The position numbers and the translations under genes were made by a program. From an uncultured Bacteroidales bacterium (GTDB lineage: Bacteria; Bacteroidota; Bacteroidia; Bacteroidales; UBA932), in contig CALVDT010000097.1 in the NCBI GenBank assembly GCA_944326385.1, positions 1 to 64,000 of the forward strand: 64,000 bases of DNA, given 5' to 3'. Under the pieces are notes generated by a model, which made no database searches, was not told where the DNA came from, and saw only the letters and a program-made list of their open reading frames with translations. Below are positions 1 through 10,048 of this stretch, in pieces. Numbering within the stretch: position 1 is the stretch's first letter; every line of letters starts with the position of its first letter.

Positions 1-6
1 GTCCAT

Positions 7-107
7 CGGACATTCTCATGAACCGTTCACGACTTTTCAAGGGGCGCCACCCCCATTTCTGCTCGCTCTCGAACGGCCTCCGGACGTTCTCGTGAACCGC
101 TCACGAC
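7..107. repeat. Two imperfect 27-bp direct repeats with internal dyad
   Basis: Copies lie at 7-33 and 81-107, 74 bp apart, and match at 24 of 27 positions; the three differences are all transitions. Each contains a short dyad around TGAACCG-TCA, and in the second copy CGTGA and TCACG face each other across five bases. No gene is visible in 1-229. The array could continue beyond the left edge. Function is unknown. Confidence 0.55.
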
Positions 108-229
108 CTCGCTGAGGGCTCGTCGCATGACCTCGTCCTGCTCCTTCAGAGATTAGTTCGATGTCTTTCAATAATTGAAATTCATCGAACTCACGTATAT
201 TATATATACCTTACACCTGAAATCGATAT

Positions 230-562
230 TCAGGGCTGCTTTTTCCTTGACATCGATGCACGGACCTCCACCAGCTGTCCGCGGATACTCTTCAGGGAAT
301 CCAGTATCTTCAGATCCTTGTCCACAAGGGTCTTGCTTTCCTTGAGACGCCGGGCCACGCCTTCAAGCGTAAGACCCGTACCCACCATATGGTGTATCCG
401 GCGGAAGGTCTCCACATCTTCCGCAGAGAACATCCTGTTCCCTTTTGCATTCCTCACCGGATGGATGAAGGCATCGAATTTCTTCGACCAGAAACGCACG
501 AGAGAGACATTCTCCCCAAGCATTTCTGCCACCTCGCCTATCCTGTAAAGCATCTTCTGCAT
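230..562 (-). CDS. MerR-like DNA-binding regulator
   Basis: A 110-residue protein beginning with a MerR-type winged-helix segment (RIGEVAEML near residues 6-14, then RFWSKKF) and followed by a helical stretch. It lacks the long effector domain of metal- or drug-sensing MerR proteins, as is common for the small MerR-like regulators of Bacteroidales. I chose the ATG at 562 because the further upstream in-frame start is a TTG. It follows two M23 peptidase genes on the same strand (30 nt from the nearer one) and is probably co-transcribed with them from the promoter near 2580. Target genes cannot be told from the sequence. Confidence 0.85.
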   Translation of the reverse strand: MQKMLYRIGEVAEMLGENVSLVRFWSKKFDAFIHPVRNAKGNRMFSAEDVETFRRIHHMVGTGLTLEGVARRLKESKTLVDKDLKILDSLKSIRGQLVEVRASMSRKKQP

Positions 563-613
563 CTGGAATCTTTTTAAAGTCAACGGGATAAATCCGTCAT
601 GCCCATACTCGTC

Positions 614-1570
614 TCAGTCCAGGGACTGTCCTGTAACTACAGACACGATATACATGTTTGCATATTCTTCAGGAGACACCGACCCGAAGAAATAATTCAC
701 AGGATCGCAAAGGAGGGTATCCTTCCATACCTCATAATGCAGATGAGGGGCAAAGGAAGAGCCGGACATGCCGACATAGCCTATCACTTCCCCTTTCTTC
801 ACCTGGCGGTATCTGGACACCTGGATATCCTGCAGATGCGCATACCTGGTCACATATCCGTTCCCATGGTCGATCGCCACCACATTCCCCGGACCTTTTC
901 TCGACTTGCTGACCTCTGTCACCGTCCCGTCCGCGGTAGCCACCACCTCATCGCCCGGGGATGCCATGAAATCAATACCGTCATGCTCCCCTATCACCTT
1001 GTAGAAAGGGTTCATCTTTTTCCCGACCGAAGCACCGGTCATCGGAATGGAGAATTCCTTCAAGGGCAGATGCATGGGCGGAAGGGAAAAATCCTCTTCC
1101 GAACAAAGTTCGAATATCCTGCGCATATTCGCCTCCACTATGTGCGCACTGTTCATAAGCACATCTGCCTTGGCTTCCGTAAGCTTGACGATATCCTCGT
1201 CCGCGATGGAATCGGTCAGAGGGAGCGGGTTGGCATTCAATATCCGGTCAAGCTCAGGAGCCTCCGTCTCGAAAATCTCCTCGTATATCCTCCTGTCACG
1301 GACCTTCAGCAGTTCCACTGCATCATCGAGCAATTCGGCCTTTCTGGACAGTTCGGGATACATCCTTTCGAGCATCCTGTTCTCGTTCTGCAAGGCCCTC
1401 TCCTTATCAGTACTGAAAAGGAGGGCGAAAATGACATAATAAATTACGGTAAGGGCCACACTGGCCAAGAACAACTTGAGGGCAGTCAGCAGAAACTTCC
1501 GTCCTTTGCCGCCCTCAGCACCGTCTACATTGAAACTTTCGCTGTCGAAAACGTATTTTCTCTTGCCCAT
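614..1570 (-). CDS. Membrane-anchored M23 family metallopeptidase
   Basis: A 318-residue envelope peptidase predicted to cleave peptidoglycan cross-bridges. It has a short cytoplasmic N-terminus, one membrane segment (about 27-52), a charged helical region likely to form a coiled coil (about 55-100), and a C-terminal LytM/M23 domain. The zinc and catalytic residues are visible: H196 and D200 in the HxxxD motif, H245 in YAHL, and H276/H278 in PHLHYE. The active site therefore looks intact, unlike EnvC-type degenerate members. It lies 19 nt downstream of a second M23 gene of the same architecture, apparently a tandem duplication. Confidence 0.93.
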   Translation of the reverse strand: MGKRKYVFDSESFNVDGAEGGKGRKFLLTALKLFLASVALTVIYYVIFALLFSTDKERALQNENRMLERMYPELSRKAELLDDAVELLKVRDRRIYEEIFETEAPELDRILNANPLPLTDSIADEDIVKLTEAKADVLMNSAHIVEANMRRIFELCSEEDFSLPPMHLPLKEFSIPMTGASVGKKMNPFYKVIGEHDGIDFMASPGDEVVATADGTVTEVSKSRKGPGNVVAIDHGNGYVTRYAHLQDIQVSRYRQVKKGEVIGYVGMSGSSFAPHLHYEVWKDTLLCDPVNYFFGSVSPEEYANMYIVSVVTGQSLD

Positions 1571-1589
1571 GACAGACCTATCTCAGAAT

Positions 1590-2573
1590 TCAGGCAGGAT
1601 TGCCCCGGGAAACAACCTGACCGGCAGCCTTTTCCGTAACCTGCACGTATTCAGTCACGGACATGCCGAGATCCATATAATTCATCGGGTTCACGTAATT
1701 GCCCTTGTAGATGACTTCGTAATGGAGATGCGGACCGGAAGAGCGGCCGGAATTGCCGGACAGGGCGATGGCAGAGCCTCTTTTAACCTTGTCGCCGACC
1801 TTGACATCTATCCTTGACAGATGGGCATATCTGGTCTTGTAGCCGAATCCGTGATCCACTATGATATATTTCCCATAACCGTAGGTGTCTGTCCTGACTG
1901 TCTCCACCACCCCGTCGGCAGTGGCATGCACCTCATTCCCTGTCTTGCACGCGAAGTCAAGCCCGGTATGTCTCTTTTTCCTGCCGGAGAACGGGTCGGA
2001 CCTGTATCCGAACGAACTGGACAGCCTGTAGACATTCCTGTCGGGTATGACCGGAGGGACGGAAGGTATGCAAAGCGCCATGTCACCGGCTTTCTTCGCC
2101 ACAGATTCTATCTCGTCAAACGAGCCGGACTGCACGTAAGCCTTCTTCGTAAGCATATCAAGCCTGACCTCAGTCTTCCGCAGCAGGCCTGTCCTGTCCA
2201 CAGCCTCCAGATAGGCATAACGGTTCACACCGCCGAAACCGGCATTGCGCACCTCGGCAGGAATCTCGCTCATACCGAACACGGAGCGGTAAATATCATT
2301 ATCCCTCGACTGGAAGGAAGCAAGGTATCCGGCATCGGAATCCAGTTCCCGGTTCATCAGTTCCAGTTCGGAACTGAGCCGTGCATTCGTCTTCTTCAGA
2401 AAAGCCGTTTTCGGAAGATCGCATCCGAGCACGGACGTATAGAACCACAGATAAAGCACTGACATGGCGACACTGGCAGCAAAAACCAGCACGCCCCTGA
2501 GAAACTTCCATTTCCCGGAATATGTGTATTCCTCGTAATTGAGGGTCTCTTTATTGAAGATGTATTTCGGCAT
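1590..2573 (-). CDS. Membrane-anchored M23 family metallopeptidase (first of tandem pair)
   Basis: A 327-residue paralogue of its downstream neighbour with the same plan: cytoplasmic head, one membrane helix (about 24-48), helical stalk, and a C-terminal M23 domain. Active-site residues are H202 and D206 (HTGLD), H251 (YAHL) and H282/H284 (PHLHYE). Predicted role is cell-wall hydrolysis or remodelling. It is the promoter-proximal gene of the M23-M23-merR unit and is divergent from alaS. The ATG at 2573 lies only about 7 nt from the end of a good -7 element, so the mRNA may be nearly leaderless. Confidence 0.93.
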   Translation of the reverse strand: MPKYIFNKETLNYEEYTYSGKWKFLRGVLVFAASVAMSVLYLWFYTSVLGCDLPKTAFLKKTNARLSSELELMNRELDSDAGYLASFQSRDNDIYRSVFGMSEIPAEVRNAGFGGVNRYAYLEAVDRTGLLRKTEVRLDMLTKKAYVQSGSFDEIESVAKKAGDMALCIPSVPPVIPDRNVYRLSSSFGYRSDPFSGRKKRHTGLDFACKTGNEVHATADGVVETVRTDTYGYGKYIIVDHGFGYKTRYAHLSRIDVKVGDKVKRGSAIALSGNSGRSSGPHLHYEVIYKGNYVNPMNYMDLGMSVTEYVQVTEKAAGQVVSRGNPA

Positions 2574-2579
2574 AACTCA

Positions 2580-2610
2580 CAAAGTTACATATTTTCCGGA
2601 GACTGGCAAT
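2580..2610 (-). promoter_or_regulatory. Bacteroidota-type promoter for the M23-M23-merR unit
   Basis: On the minus strand TAACTTTG (2580-2587) matches the TAnnTTTG -7 consensus. ATTG (2607-2610) sits exactly 19 nt upstream and matches three of four bases of the TTTG -33 element. The ATG at 2573 starts about 6 nt downstream of the -7 element, at or next to the expected transcription start. Confidence 0.7.
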
Positions 2611-2723
2611 CATTTCCGGAAATTTTTGATGTAACCGACACCTTTTTTCGGGATTGCCAGGACGAAAATCCACAAAACCGCAACATTAATGGGGAACAGT
2701 CAGAAACTGATTTGAATTTTTAC

Positions 2724-2731
2724 TATTTTTG
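2724..2731 (+). promoter_or_regulatory. -7 promoter element for alaS
   Basis: TATTTTTG followed by C fits the Bacteroidota TAnnTTTG(C) -7 element, 31 nt before the chosen alaS ATG at 2763. No good TTTG-like -33 element is seen at the usual spacing. Confidence 0.55.
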
Positions 2732-2762
2732 CAGGATATTCGCAATTTACGGAAAACAAGAT

Positions 2763-5393
2763 ATGACAGATATGACTTCAAAGGAAATCAGAAAAGCCTT
2801 TCTGGACTTTTTCGCATCCAAAGGGCATACTATAGTGCCTTCGGCACCTATGGTCGTGAAGAACGACCCTACCCTGATGTTCACCAATGCAGGCATGAAC
2901 CAGTTCAAAGACTGGTTCCTCGGGAACAGCAAACCTTCGTACAAGAGAGTGACCGACAGCCAGAAATGCCTGAGAGTCAGCGGAAAGCACAATGACCTCG
3001 AAGAAGTGGGCCATGACTCTTACCACCATACCATGTTCGAGATGCTCGGAAACTGGAGCTTCGGGGACTATTTCAAGTCGGAAGCCATCTCCTGGGCATG
3101 GGAACTGCTCACGGAAGTCTACGGAATAGACAAGGACAGACTGTATGCCACCGTTTTCGAGGGCGACAAGGAAGACGGCACGGAAATGGACAAGGAAGCC
3201 CTTGAGGAATGGAAGAAGCACCTGCCGGAGGACAGGATCCTGCTCGGCAACAAGCATGACAATTTCTGGGAGATGGGAGACACCGGGCCTTGCGGGCCTT
3301 GCAGCGAGATTCATGTCGACCTCCGGTCCGACGAGGAAAGGAAAGCCATACCGGGAAGGGAGCTTGTGAACAAGGGACACCATCTGGTGATAGAGATATG
3401 GAATCTCGTGTTCATGCAGTTCAACCGCAAGGCAAACGGAGAACTCGAACTTCTCCCGAACAAGAACGTGGACACCGGAATGGGCTTCGAAAGGCTTTGC
3501 ATGACCCTGCAGGGCAAGACCAGCAACTATGACACAGACGTATTCACCGGCATGATAGCGAAGATCGAGGAACTTTCAGGCCACAGCTACCACGAGTCGG
3601 AAAAGACGGAAGTGGCCATGAGGGTGATAGCAGACCATATCAGGGCCATCAGTTTCTCAATCGCTGACGGACAGCTTCCTTCAAACGTCAAGGCCGGCTA
3701 TGTAATCAGGCGTATACTCAGGAGGGCCGTGAGATATGGCTACACCTTCCTCGGTTTCAACGAACCGTTCCTGTGCAGGCTTGTAGGCCGGCTTGTGGAG
3801 GACATGGGCGAGTCATATCCGGAGCTCCCGGCACAGCAGGAACTCATCGAAAAGGTCATCATGGAAGAGGAAATGGCGTTCCTCAGGACTCTCGACAGAG
3901 GCATCAAGCTTATCGAGAGCATAATGGAAAAATCGAAGGACACCATGCTCATCAAGGGCGAGGATGCATTCGTGCTCTACGACACATTCGGTTTCCCTAT
4001 CGACCTCAGCGAGCTGATAGCTTCGGAAAGAGGTTACAGGATAGATCTCGAAGGCTTCGAGAAAGAGCTCCTCAAACAGAAGGAAAGGGCGAGAAACGCG
4101 ACTGCCATTGAATCCGGAGACTGGGTGGAGTACCGGCATTGCGAAAACGTCCGGTTCCTCGGCTATGACATGACCAGCGTGGACGATGCGGTGCTCACAA
4201 GACACCGCACTGTCAAGGCGAAAAACAAGACCATGTATCAGATAGTGTTCGACAAGACCCCGTTCTATGCTGAAATGGGAGGACAGGTCGGCGACACCGG
4301 TTACATGGAGTCGGCTTCCGGCGAGAAGATAAAAATACTCAACACGATCAAGGAGAACAACCTGACCATCCACATAGCTGAAAGCATTCCAGAGGATTGT
4401 TCAGGTCCGTTCAGGCTCACCGTGGACGCCCAAAGACGGCTGGGAATCACCAATAACCATACAGCTACCCACCTGCTCCACAAGGCACTGCGCGAGATTC
4501 TCGGCACACATGTGGAACAGAAAGGCTCCTATGTCTGCGACAACTATTTCAGATTCGACTTCTCGCATTTCGAGAAGCTTACCGATGAGCAGATAGACCA
4601 GGTGGAAAGGAGGGTGAACGCCCTGATCAGACTGAACTCGCCGCTGTGCGAGAACAGGAATGCCACCATGGAGGAAGCGAAGGCCATGGGGGCCATGGCT
4701 CTGTTCGGTGAGAAATACGGAGACCGCGTGAGGGTGGTGAAATTCGGGGATTCCATCGAACTCTGCGGAGGCACGCATGCAAATGCCACCGGCCAGATCG
4801 GTTTCTTCAAGATAATCTCGGAATCAGCCATCGCTGCCGGCATCAGGAGGATCGAGGCTACCACAGGCCGTCAGGCAGAGGATATCGTGGACTCGATGGA
4901 AAACACGCTGCGTGCAGCCCGTGCGCTTTTCAACAATGTCCCTGACCTTGCCGGCTCCATCAGGAAACTGATAGAAGAGAACGAGCATTTCAAGAAAGAA
5001 ATGGAGAATGTGGCCAAGGAGAAGGCTCTGGTCATGAAGAAGGAACTGGAAGCGAAGGCGGAACTGATAAACGGAGTCAAGATAGTGAAAGTCAACATGC
5101 CTGTAGATCCCGTGCTTCTGAAAAACGCTGCATTCATGCTGCAGAAGGAGACCGAGAACACAGCCGTGCTCGGTGCATTCGAATATGCCGGCAAGCCGCA
5201 GCTGATGATCATGTATTCGGCAGACCTCGTTGCCTCAGGGCACAATGCAGGGAAAGACATCAAGGAAGCCGCAAAGGCCATACTCGGCGGCGGAGGAGGA
5301 CAGCCGGGGCTTGCTACTGCCGGAGGCAAGGATGCGGGCGGTCTGTCCGATGCTCTCGACATTATGCTTAAATTGATAACAGACAACCGATAA
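2763..5393 (+). CDS. alaS: Alanyl-tRNA synthetase
   Basis: Class II aminoacyl-tRNA synthetase that charges tRNA-Ala and edits mischarged Ser/Gly. The 876-residue chain has the class II catalytic core, then the editing domain with HTATHLLH (about 564-571) and CGGTH (about 668-672) zinc motifs, and the Gly-rich C-Ala domain ([14 protein letters not shown] near 842). I placed the start at the ATG of [10 protein letters not shown], because the longer reading begins upstream of the -7 promoter element at 2724-2731. Length is typical. It is divergent from the M23 genes and is followed by a palindromic repeat rather than another gene. Confidence 0.98.
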   Translation: MTDMTSKEIRKAFLDFFASKGHTIVPSAPMVVKNDPTLMFTNAGMNQFKDWFLGNSKPSYKRVTDSQKCLRVSGKHNDLEEVGHDSYHHTMFEMLGNWSFGDYFKSEAISWAWELLTEVYGIDKDRLYATVFEGDKEDGTEMDKEALEEWKKHLPEDRILLGNKHDNFWEMGDTGPCGPCSEIHVDLRSDEERKAIPGRELVNKGHHLVIEIWNLVFMQFNRKANGELELLPNKNVDTGMGFERLCMTLQGKTSNYDTDVFTGMIAKIEELSGHSYHESEKTEVAMRVIADHIRAISFSIADGQLPSNVKAGYVIRRILRRAVRYGYTFLGFNEPFLCRLVGRLVEDMGESYPELPAQQELIEKVIMEEEMAFLRTLDRGIKLIESIMEKSKDTMLIKGEDAFVLYDTFGFPIDLSELIASERGYRIDLEGFEKELLKQKERARNATAIESGDWVEYRHCENVRFLGYDMTSVDDAVLTRHRTVKAKNKTMYQIVFDKTPFYAEMGGQVGDTGYMESASGEKIKILNTIKENNLTIHIAESIPEDCSGPFRLTVDAQRRLGITNNHTATHLLHKALREILGTHVEQKGSYVCDNYFRFDFSHFEKLTDEQIDQVERRVNALIRLNSPLCENRNATMEEAKAMGAMALFGEKYGDRVRVVKFGDSIELCGGTHANATGQIGFFKIISESAIAAGIRRIEATTGRQAEDIVDSMENTLRAARALFNNVPDLAGSIRKLIEENEHFKKEMENVAKEKALVMKKELEAKAELINGVKIVKVNMPVDPVLLKNAAFMLQKETENTAVLGAFEYAGKPQLMIMYSADLVASGHNAGKDIKEAAKAILGGGGGQPGLATAGGKDAGGLSDALDIMLKLITDNR

Positions 5394-5402
5394 CTTGTAG
5401 CC

Positions 5403-5520
5403 GAGGGTGTGTCAAAAGGGTACTTTCTGCGTTATACTTGATTCGAAAATCCTCATGTACGACAGTACACTGCGGTTTTCTCATCTTCGCAGGCCTTGAA
5501 ATTCCACCTTTTGACCCTCC
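5403..5520. repeat. Large imperfect palindromic intergenic element
   Basis: A roughly 118-bp inverted repeat centred near 5462. The outer arms are GAGGG..GTCAAAAGG (from 5403) and CCTTTTGACCCTC (to 5519). The centre is TGTAC-gaca-GTACA, and CGAAAATCC faces GGTTTTCTC in between. The left arm carries four extra bases (TGTG). It sits between alaS and the lptG-fmt gene and would fold as a long stem in RNA, so it may end alaS transcription. It looks like a repetitive REP/MITE-like sequence, but only one copy is in this window. Confidence 0.7.
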
Positions 5521-5596
5521 ATCATACACGACTATATCCGAGTAGACGATAATAATCGGCCAGAAAAGGTCCGGAAAGGAAAGAAAACAGGAAAGG

Positions 5597-8086
5597 ATGA
5601 AAAGACTGGACAGATTCATATTGAGTTCATTTGTAGGACCGTTTTTCGCGATCCTGTTCGTAGTCATCTTCATCCTGATGATGCAGTTCCTGTGGCTCTA
5701 TATCGACGAACTTGTCGGGAAAGGCCTCAGTTTCAAGGTAATAATGGAATTCCTCGGCTGGGGCAGTGCGACACTGATCCCGCTTTCCCTGCCGCTGGCT
5801 ACCCTGCTGTCGTCCGTAATGACGCTCGGGACGCTGGGCGAGAACAATGAACTCCTGGCCATAAAGGCTGCCGGAATATCCCTCAGCAGGGTGCTTGCAC
5901 CGCTTGTCATTGTGTCGGCCATCATCAGTATCGGGGCATTCTTTGCGGCAAATGAGCTGATTCCCGTGGCCTACAACAAGATATTCACCCTGAGAGACGA
6001 TATCGGCAAGACGAAGGAGGAGATAAAGATCCCTACAGGGACATTCTACGACGGCATAGACGGCTACATCCTCCGCGTGGATGAACGCGACAAGGAGACA
6101 GACATGATGCACGGTGTGATGGTGTACAACCATACCGGAAGGAAAGGCAATACCAGTCTCACATTGGCCGATTCAGCCATGATGAAGATGTCTGAGGACA
6201 AGACCTACCTGACATTCATCCTGTACAGCGGCTCGAACTATGAGGAGACTAACACACGCAAATACAGGGACACCACCCTGCAGCTGCAGAAAATCGAATT
6301 CGCCAAGCAGGAAATGGTGATACCCCTGGAAAACTATGCCTTCAAGAAATCTGACGACACGCGTTTCGGTGACGAGGTCAGGACCATGGACCTGAAGCAG
6401 CTCTACCACAGGGAGGATTCTCTCGGCACGGCAGACTACCAGGCCCGGATGGACAACATCTCACGCTTCTACAATGACCGGTCGCTGAGATACCATTATC
6501 AGATAGACACCTCCCTGAGCCGGAACGAAGGGCTCCGCACGGTCTTCGAATACGAGGGTTTCGGACAATGGGACGATATAAAAAAGGAAATCGAGGCGGA
6601 GGAATCAGCAAAGTCCCGGGTGAACGAAGCTATCGGAGAACTTACGGGCTATGGACGTGAAAGATACTACAACACTTTCACTCTCAGAAGGATAGATGTG
6701 GAAATACTCAAGAAGTTCGCACTTTCCCTGGCATGTTTCATCTTCTTCTTCATAGGTGCGCCTCTCGGAGCACTTATCAGGAAGGGCGGCCTCGGGACAC
6801 CTGCGATAATAGCCGTATTGTTCTTTGTCCTGTACTGGGTGATAGACATCACCGGGAACAAGCTGGCCAAGGATGGGGCCGTATCGGCTTTTGCCGGAGT
6901 TTTCATCTCGTCAGCCGTGCTCCTGCCGATAGGACTTGTGTTCACGTGGAACGCCATAAACGACAAATCCCTGATAGATACGGAAAAACTGAGTACATTA
7001 TTCAAGAAAATAAGGAACAAGCTGCTTGGCAAGATGAAAAAGACCAGAATAGTCTTCATGGGTACGCCTGAATTCGCCGTGGCCTCCCTCGATGCTCTTG
7101 TGAAAAAAGGCTACAACATAGCCGGTGTGGTCACCGTAGCCGACAAGGCAAGCGGAAGAGGACTCAAGGTCAGCGAAAGTGCCGTGAAGAAATATGCCGT
7201 AGAGCATAATCTGCCCGTGCTTCAGCCGGTATCCCTGAAGGATCCGGAATTCCTCGAGGCACTGTCAGCACTCAAGGCCGACCTTTTCGTGGTGGTCGCA
7301 TTCAGGATGCTGCCTGAGGTCGTATGGAAGATGCCGAAGTCGGGCACATTCAACCTGCACGCTGCCCTGCTGCCTCAATACAGGGGCGCCGCCCCTATAA
7401 ACTGGGCAGTGATAAACGGAGAGCATATCACAGGTGTTACCACCTTCATGATAAATGAAGGCATGGATACCGGCCATGTGATATTCAGGGAGCAGTGCAG
7501 GATCGGGGATGACGACACTGCCGGCACGATACATGACAAACTCATGGAAATCGGGGCCAGGACTGTCCTTGATACAGTAGAAGCCATAATGGACAACAAG
7601 GTGGAACTCCGTCTCCAGAAGAGCTTCATCCAGGGCTCGGAGGTTCTCAAACCGGCTCCCAAACTCAGCAGGGAGCTGTGCCATATCGACTGGAACCGCC
7701 CGTCAAAGGAGATACGGAACCTCATACGCGGGCTGAGTCCTTACCCTGCCGCATTTACGGAACTCGTCAAGGACGGGAAAGTATCGTCGCTGAAGATCTA
7801 CGGCGCCGAGGAAATCGATGCAGGAACATTGTCTGCATGGAAGACTGAATGCGGAATCAGTCAGGACGCCCCGGCAGGCACCATTGTCTCGGACGGGAAG
7901 GAATACATGGCTATACTGACTTCCGACGGGGCACTGGCATTGACGGAAGTACAGATTGCAGGGAAGAAAAGGATGCAGATAAGGGATTTTCTGGCAGGAT
8001 TCAGGGAACCGCTGGCTTACACTGTATCGGAAGGGACATCGTCATCCGTCCTGGACCGCTACAGGGAAAACATAAAAGGAGAGTGA
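5597..8086 (+). CDS. In-frame fusion: LptF/LptG-type permease plus methionyl-tRNA formyltransferase
   Basis: One 829-codon frame with no stop between two normally separate proteins. Residues 1-479 are an LptF/LptG-family permease, the membrane part of the lipopolysaccharide exporter: N-terminal membrane helices, a periplasmic domain and C-terminal helices (about 375-460). Residues 480-829 are methionyl-tRNA formyltransferase, which formylates initiator Met-tRNA; MGTPEFAVASL opens it and catalytic N586, H588 and D624 keep the 2- and 36-residue spacing of the family. An internal ATG at 7034 could also start free Fmt. A GGAAAGG precedes the ATG at 5597. Fmt would sit on the cytoplasmic side, so the fusion is topologically possible. 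Whether one or two products are made is not shown by sequence. Confidence 0.9.
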   Translation: MKRLDRFILSSFVGPFFAILFVVIFILMMQFLWLYIDELVGKGLSFKVIMEFLGWGSATLIPLSLPLATLLSSVMTLGTLGENNELLAIKAAGISLSRVLAPLVIVSAIISIGAFFAANELIPVAYNKIFTLRDDIGKTKEEIKIPTGTFYDGIDGYILRVDERDKETDMMHGVMVYNHTGRKGNTSLTLADSAMMKMSEDKTYLTFILYSGSNYEETNTRKYRDTTLQLQKIEFAKQEMVIPLENYAFKKSDDTRFGDEVRTMDLKQLYHREDSLGTADYQARMDNISRFYNDRSLRYHYQIDTSLSRNEGLRTVFEYEGFGQWDDIKKEIEAEESAKSRVNEAIGELTGYGRERYYNTFTLRRIDVEILKKFALSLACFIFFFIGAPLGALIRKGGLGTPAIIAVLFFVLYWVIDITGNKLAKDGAVSAFAGVFISSAVLLPIGLVFTWNAINDKSLIDTEKLSTLFKKIRNKLLGKMKKTRIVFMGTPEFAVASLDALVKKGYNIAGVVTVADKASGRGLKVSESAVKKYAVEHNLPVLQPVSLKDPEFLEALSALKADLFVVVAFRMLPEVVWKMPKSGTFNLHAALLPQYRGAAPINWAVINGEHITGVTTFMINEGMDTGHVIFREQCRIGDDDTAGTIHDKLMEIGARTVLDTVEAIMDNKVELRLQKSFIQGSEVLKPAPKLSRELCHIDWNRPSKEIRNLIRGLSPYPAAFTELVKDGKVSSLKIYGAEEIDAGTLSAWKTECGISQDAPAGTIVSDGKEYMAILTSDGALALTEVQIAGKKRMQIRDFLAGFREPLAYTVSEGTSSSVLDRYRENIKGE

Positions 8087-8087
8087 C

Positions 8088-8744
8088 ATGGGAAGGACAG
8101 CGGCCATCATCGACAACGGGAAATTCCCAAGGAAGGAATATCCTCGGTATCTGCTCAGGAACGCAGACATCATCATATGCTGCGACGGTGCGCTGGAGAA
8201 ATATCTCCGGAACATGGAAGCCGTCCACGGTTCGGCAAGGATGCCGGATGTGGTCATCGGTGACATGGATTCAATCCGCAGGACAGACAGGGAAAAGTTC
8301 ACAGGGACTTTTGTACACGAAGCGGGACAGGATGACAACGACCAGACCAAGGCGGTCAGATATGCCATCGGACATTATCCCGACGTCTCGGAGATATACA
8401 TTCTCGGCGGTACGGGAGAGAGGGAGGACCACACCATCGGAAATCTGGCACTGCTGATGGAATATACCAGGATGTTCAGCAATTGTCCTCACATAGAGAT
8501 GGTTTCCGACTGGTCCACGGCTTTCGCCATCACTGACAGCACCGATATCCAGTGCGGGGAAGGCAGGAGATTCTCGCTCTTCTCGCCGGACAGCAGTCTG
8601 ACCATCAGATCGAAAGGCCTGCAGTGGCCGACGGATGACGTAGTCTTCGACAACTGGTGGAAAGCGACCCTGAACAGGGCATCAGAAGATACCGTCCACC
8701 TGGAATTCAGCCACAGATCGCTGGCGCTTGTGATATTGGACTAA
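8088..8744 (+). CDS. Thiamine pyrophosphokinase
   Basis: Transfers pyrophosphate from ATP to thiamine to make thiamine diphosphate, the cofactor used by acetolactate synthase among others. The 218-residue protein has the TPK N-terminal domain signatures: CCDGALEKY, VVIGDMDS, QDDNDQTKA and LGGTGEREDH, followed by a small C-terminal thiamine-binding domain. It begins one base after the stop of the lptG-fmt frame, so translation is probably coupled. Length is typical for bacterial TPK. Confidence 0.92.
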   Translation: MGRTAAIIDNGKFPRKEYPRYLLRNADIIICCDGALEKYLRNMEAVHGSARMPDVVIGDMDSIRRTDREKFTGTFVHEAGQDDNDQTKAVRYAIGHYPDVSEIYILGGTGEREDHTIGNLALLMEYTRMFSNCPHIEMVSDWSTAFAITDSTDIQCGEGRRFSLFSPDSSLTIRSKGLQWPTDDVVFDNWWKATLNRASEDTVHLEFSHRSLALVILD

Positions 8745-8780
8745 GGTCCGGAAAAAGGAATCATTGAATTGAGAGATATT

Positions 8781-10040
8781 ATGGCAGAGACAGAATATTT
8801 TCCACGTATAGAAGATGTGGTGATGGCCTCTAAAATACTGGATGAGGTGATAGATCCCACCCCGATGCTCCAGAACCAGGCTCTTTCCGAGAAATATGAT
8901 GCGGAAGTGTATCTGAAACGCGAAGATCTGCAGATTGTCAGATCATACAAGATAAGAGGAGCATACAACAAGATACGGACGATTCCGCCCGAGGCCCTGA
9001 AATACGGCATAGTCTGCGCAAGTGCGGGAAACCATGCGCAGGGTGTGGCCTTCTCTTGCAACAAGCTGCACATCATGGGGTCGATCTATATGCCGTCCAC
9101 CACTCCGCGGCAGAAGATCGAGCAGGTGCGGATGTTCGGCAAGGAATACATCGACATCGTACTCACCGGCGACACATTCGATGCAGCGAACAAGGAGGCG
9201 ATGGAATACGCTGAAAAATCAGGAAAGACCTTCATCCCGCCTTTCGATGACAGGAAGATCATAGAAGGACAGGCCACGATAGGACTGGAGATCGAGAAGC
9301 AGATGAAAAAGCCTCTCGACTATCTGTTCATCCCTATCGGAGGAGGAGGACTTGCTTCCGGAGTAGGGGCATACATGAAGCTGGCTTCTCCCCATACCAA
9401 GCTGATAGGAGTGGAACCCGCAGGTGCGCCATGCATGAAGACCGCCATCAGTAAAGGAGAGATCGTGGAACTCGAGCATATCGACAAATTCGTGGACGGG
9501 GCCGCCGTAAAGAAGGCCGGAGAGCTTACATTCCAGATATGCAGGAAAGTCCTCGATGACATAGTGACCGTCCCTGAAGGGGCTGTCTGCACGACGATAA
9601 TCGACATGTACAACAAGAGCGCCATCGTGGTGGAGCCGGCAGGTGCGCTTTCAGTCGCCGCCATGCGGTTCTATGCAGACAAGATAAAGGGGAAAAGGGT
9701 CGGGTGTATCATAAGCGGCAGCAACAACGACATTACCCGTACCGAAGAGATACGTGAAAAATCCCTTCTTTACGAAGGCCTGAAGCACTATTTCATCGTA
9801 AGTTTCCCTCAACGGGCCGGCGCATTCCTTTCTTTCATCCGGGACAATCTCGGACCGAAAGACGACCTTGTGCTCTTCCAGTACATCAAGAAGACCAACA
9901 AGGAGGAAGGGCCTGCACTCATAGGAGTGGAAGTGGAAAGCAAGGAGGATTTCGAAGCCCTCGTACACAGGATGGATGCCAACGGGATCTCCTACGAATA
10001 CATAAACGAGAACAACAAACTGTTTGAAATCTTAATATAA
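8781..10040 (+). CDS. ilvA: Threonine ammonia-lyase (threonine dehydratase)
   Basis: PLP enzyme that converts threonine to 2-oxobutanoate, the committed step toward isoleucine. The PLP lysine is K57 in SYKIRGAYNK. SAGNHAQG and a Gly-rich GGGGLASG loop bind the cofactor phosphate. The last 85 or so residues form an ACT-like regulatory tail (FPQRAGAFLSFI..). I chose the ATG at 8781 over the in-frame TTG at 8769 because MAETEYFPRIEDV is the family-like N-terminus. It is 8 nt upstream of ilvE. The other ilv/leu genes lie 6 kb downstream on the opposite strand. Confidence 0.95.
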   Translation: MAETEYFPRIEDVVMASKILDEVIDPTPMLQNQALSEKYDAEVYLKREDLQIVRSYKIRGAYNKIRTIPPEALKYGIVCASAGNHAQGVAFSCNKLHIMGSIYMPSTTPRQKIEQVRMFGKEYIDIVLTGDTFDAANKEAMEYAEKSGKTFIPPFDDRKIIEGQATIGLEIEKQMKKPLDYLFIPIGGGGLASGVGAYMKLASPHTKLIGVEPAGAPCMKTAISKGEIVELEHIDKFVDGAAVKKAGELTFQICRKVLDDIVTVPEGAVCTTIIDMYNKSAIVVEPAGALSVAAMRFYADKIKGKRVGCIISGSNNDITRTEEIREKSLLYEGLKHYFIVSFPQRAGAFLSFIRDNLGPKDDLVLFQYIKKTNKEEGPALIGVEVESKEDFEALVHRMDANGISYEYINENNKLFEILI

Positions 10041-10048
10041 CACGGACT

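Noticed and set aside
5368..5673. 101-codon minus-strand frame over the alaS-lptG gap
   Set aside because: It runs through the palindromic repeat and into two plus-strand genes; no protein features.
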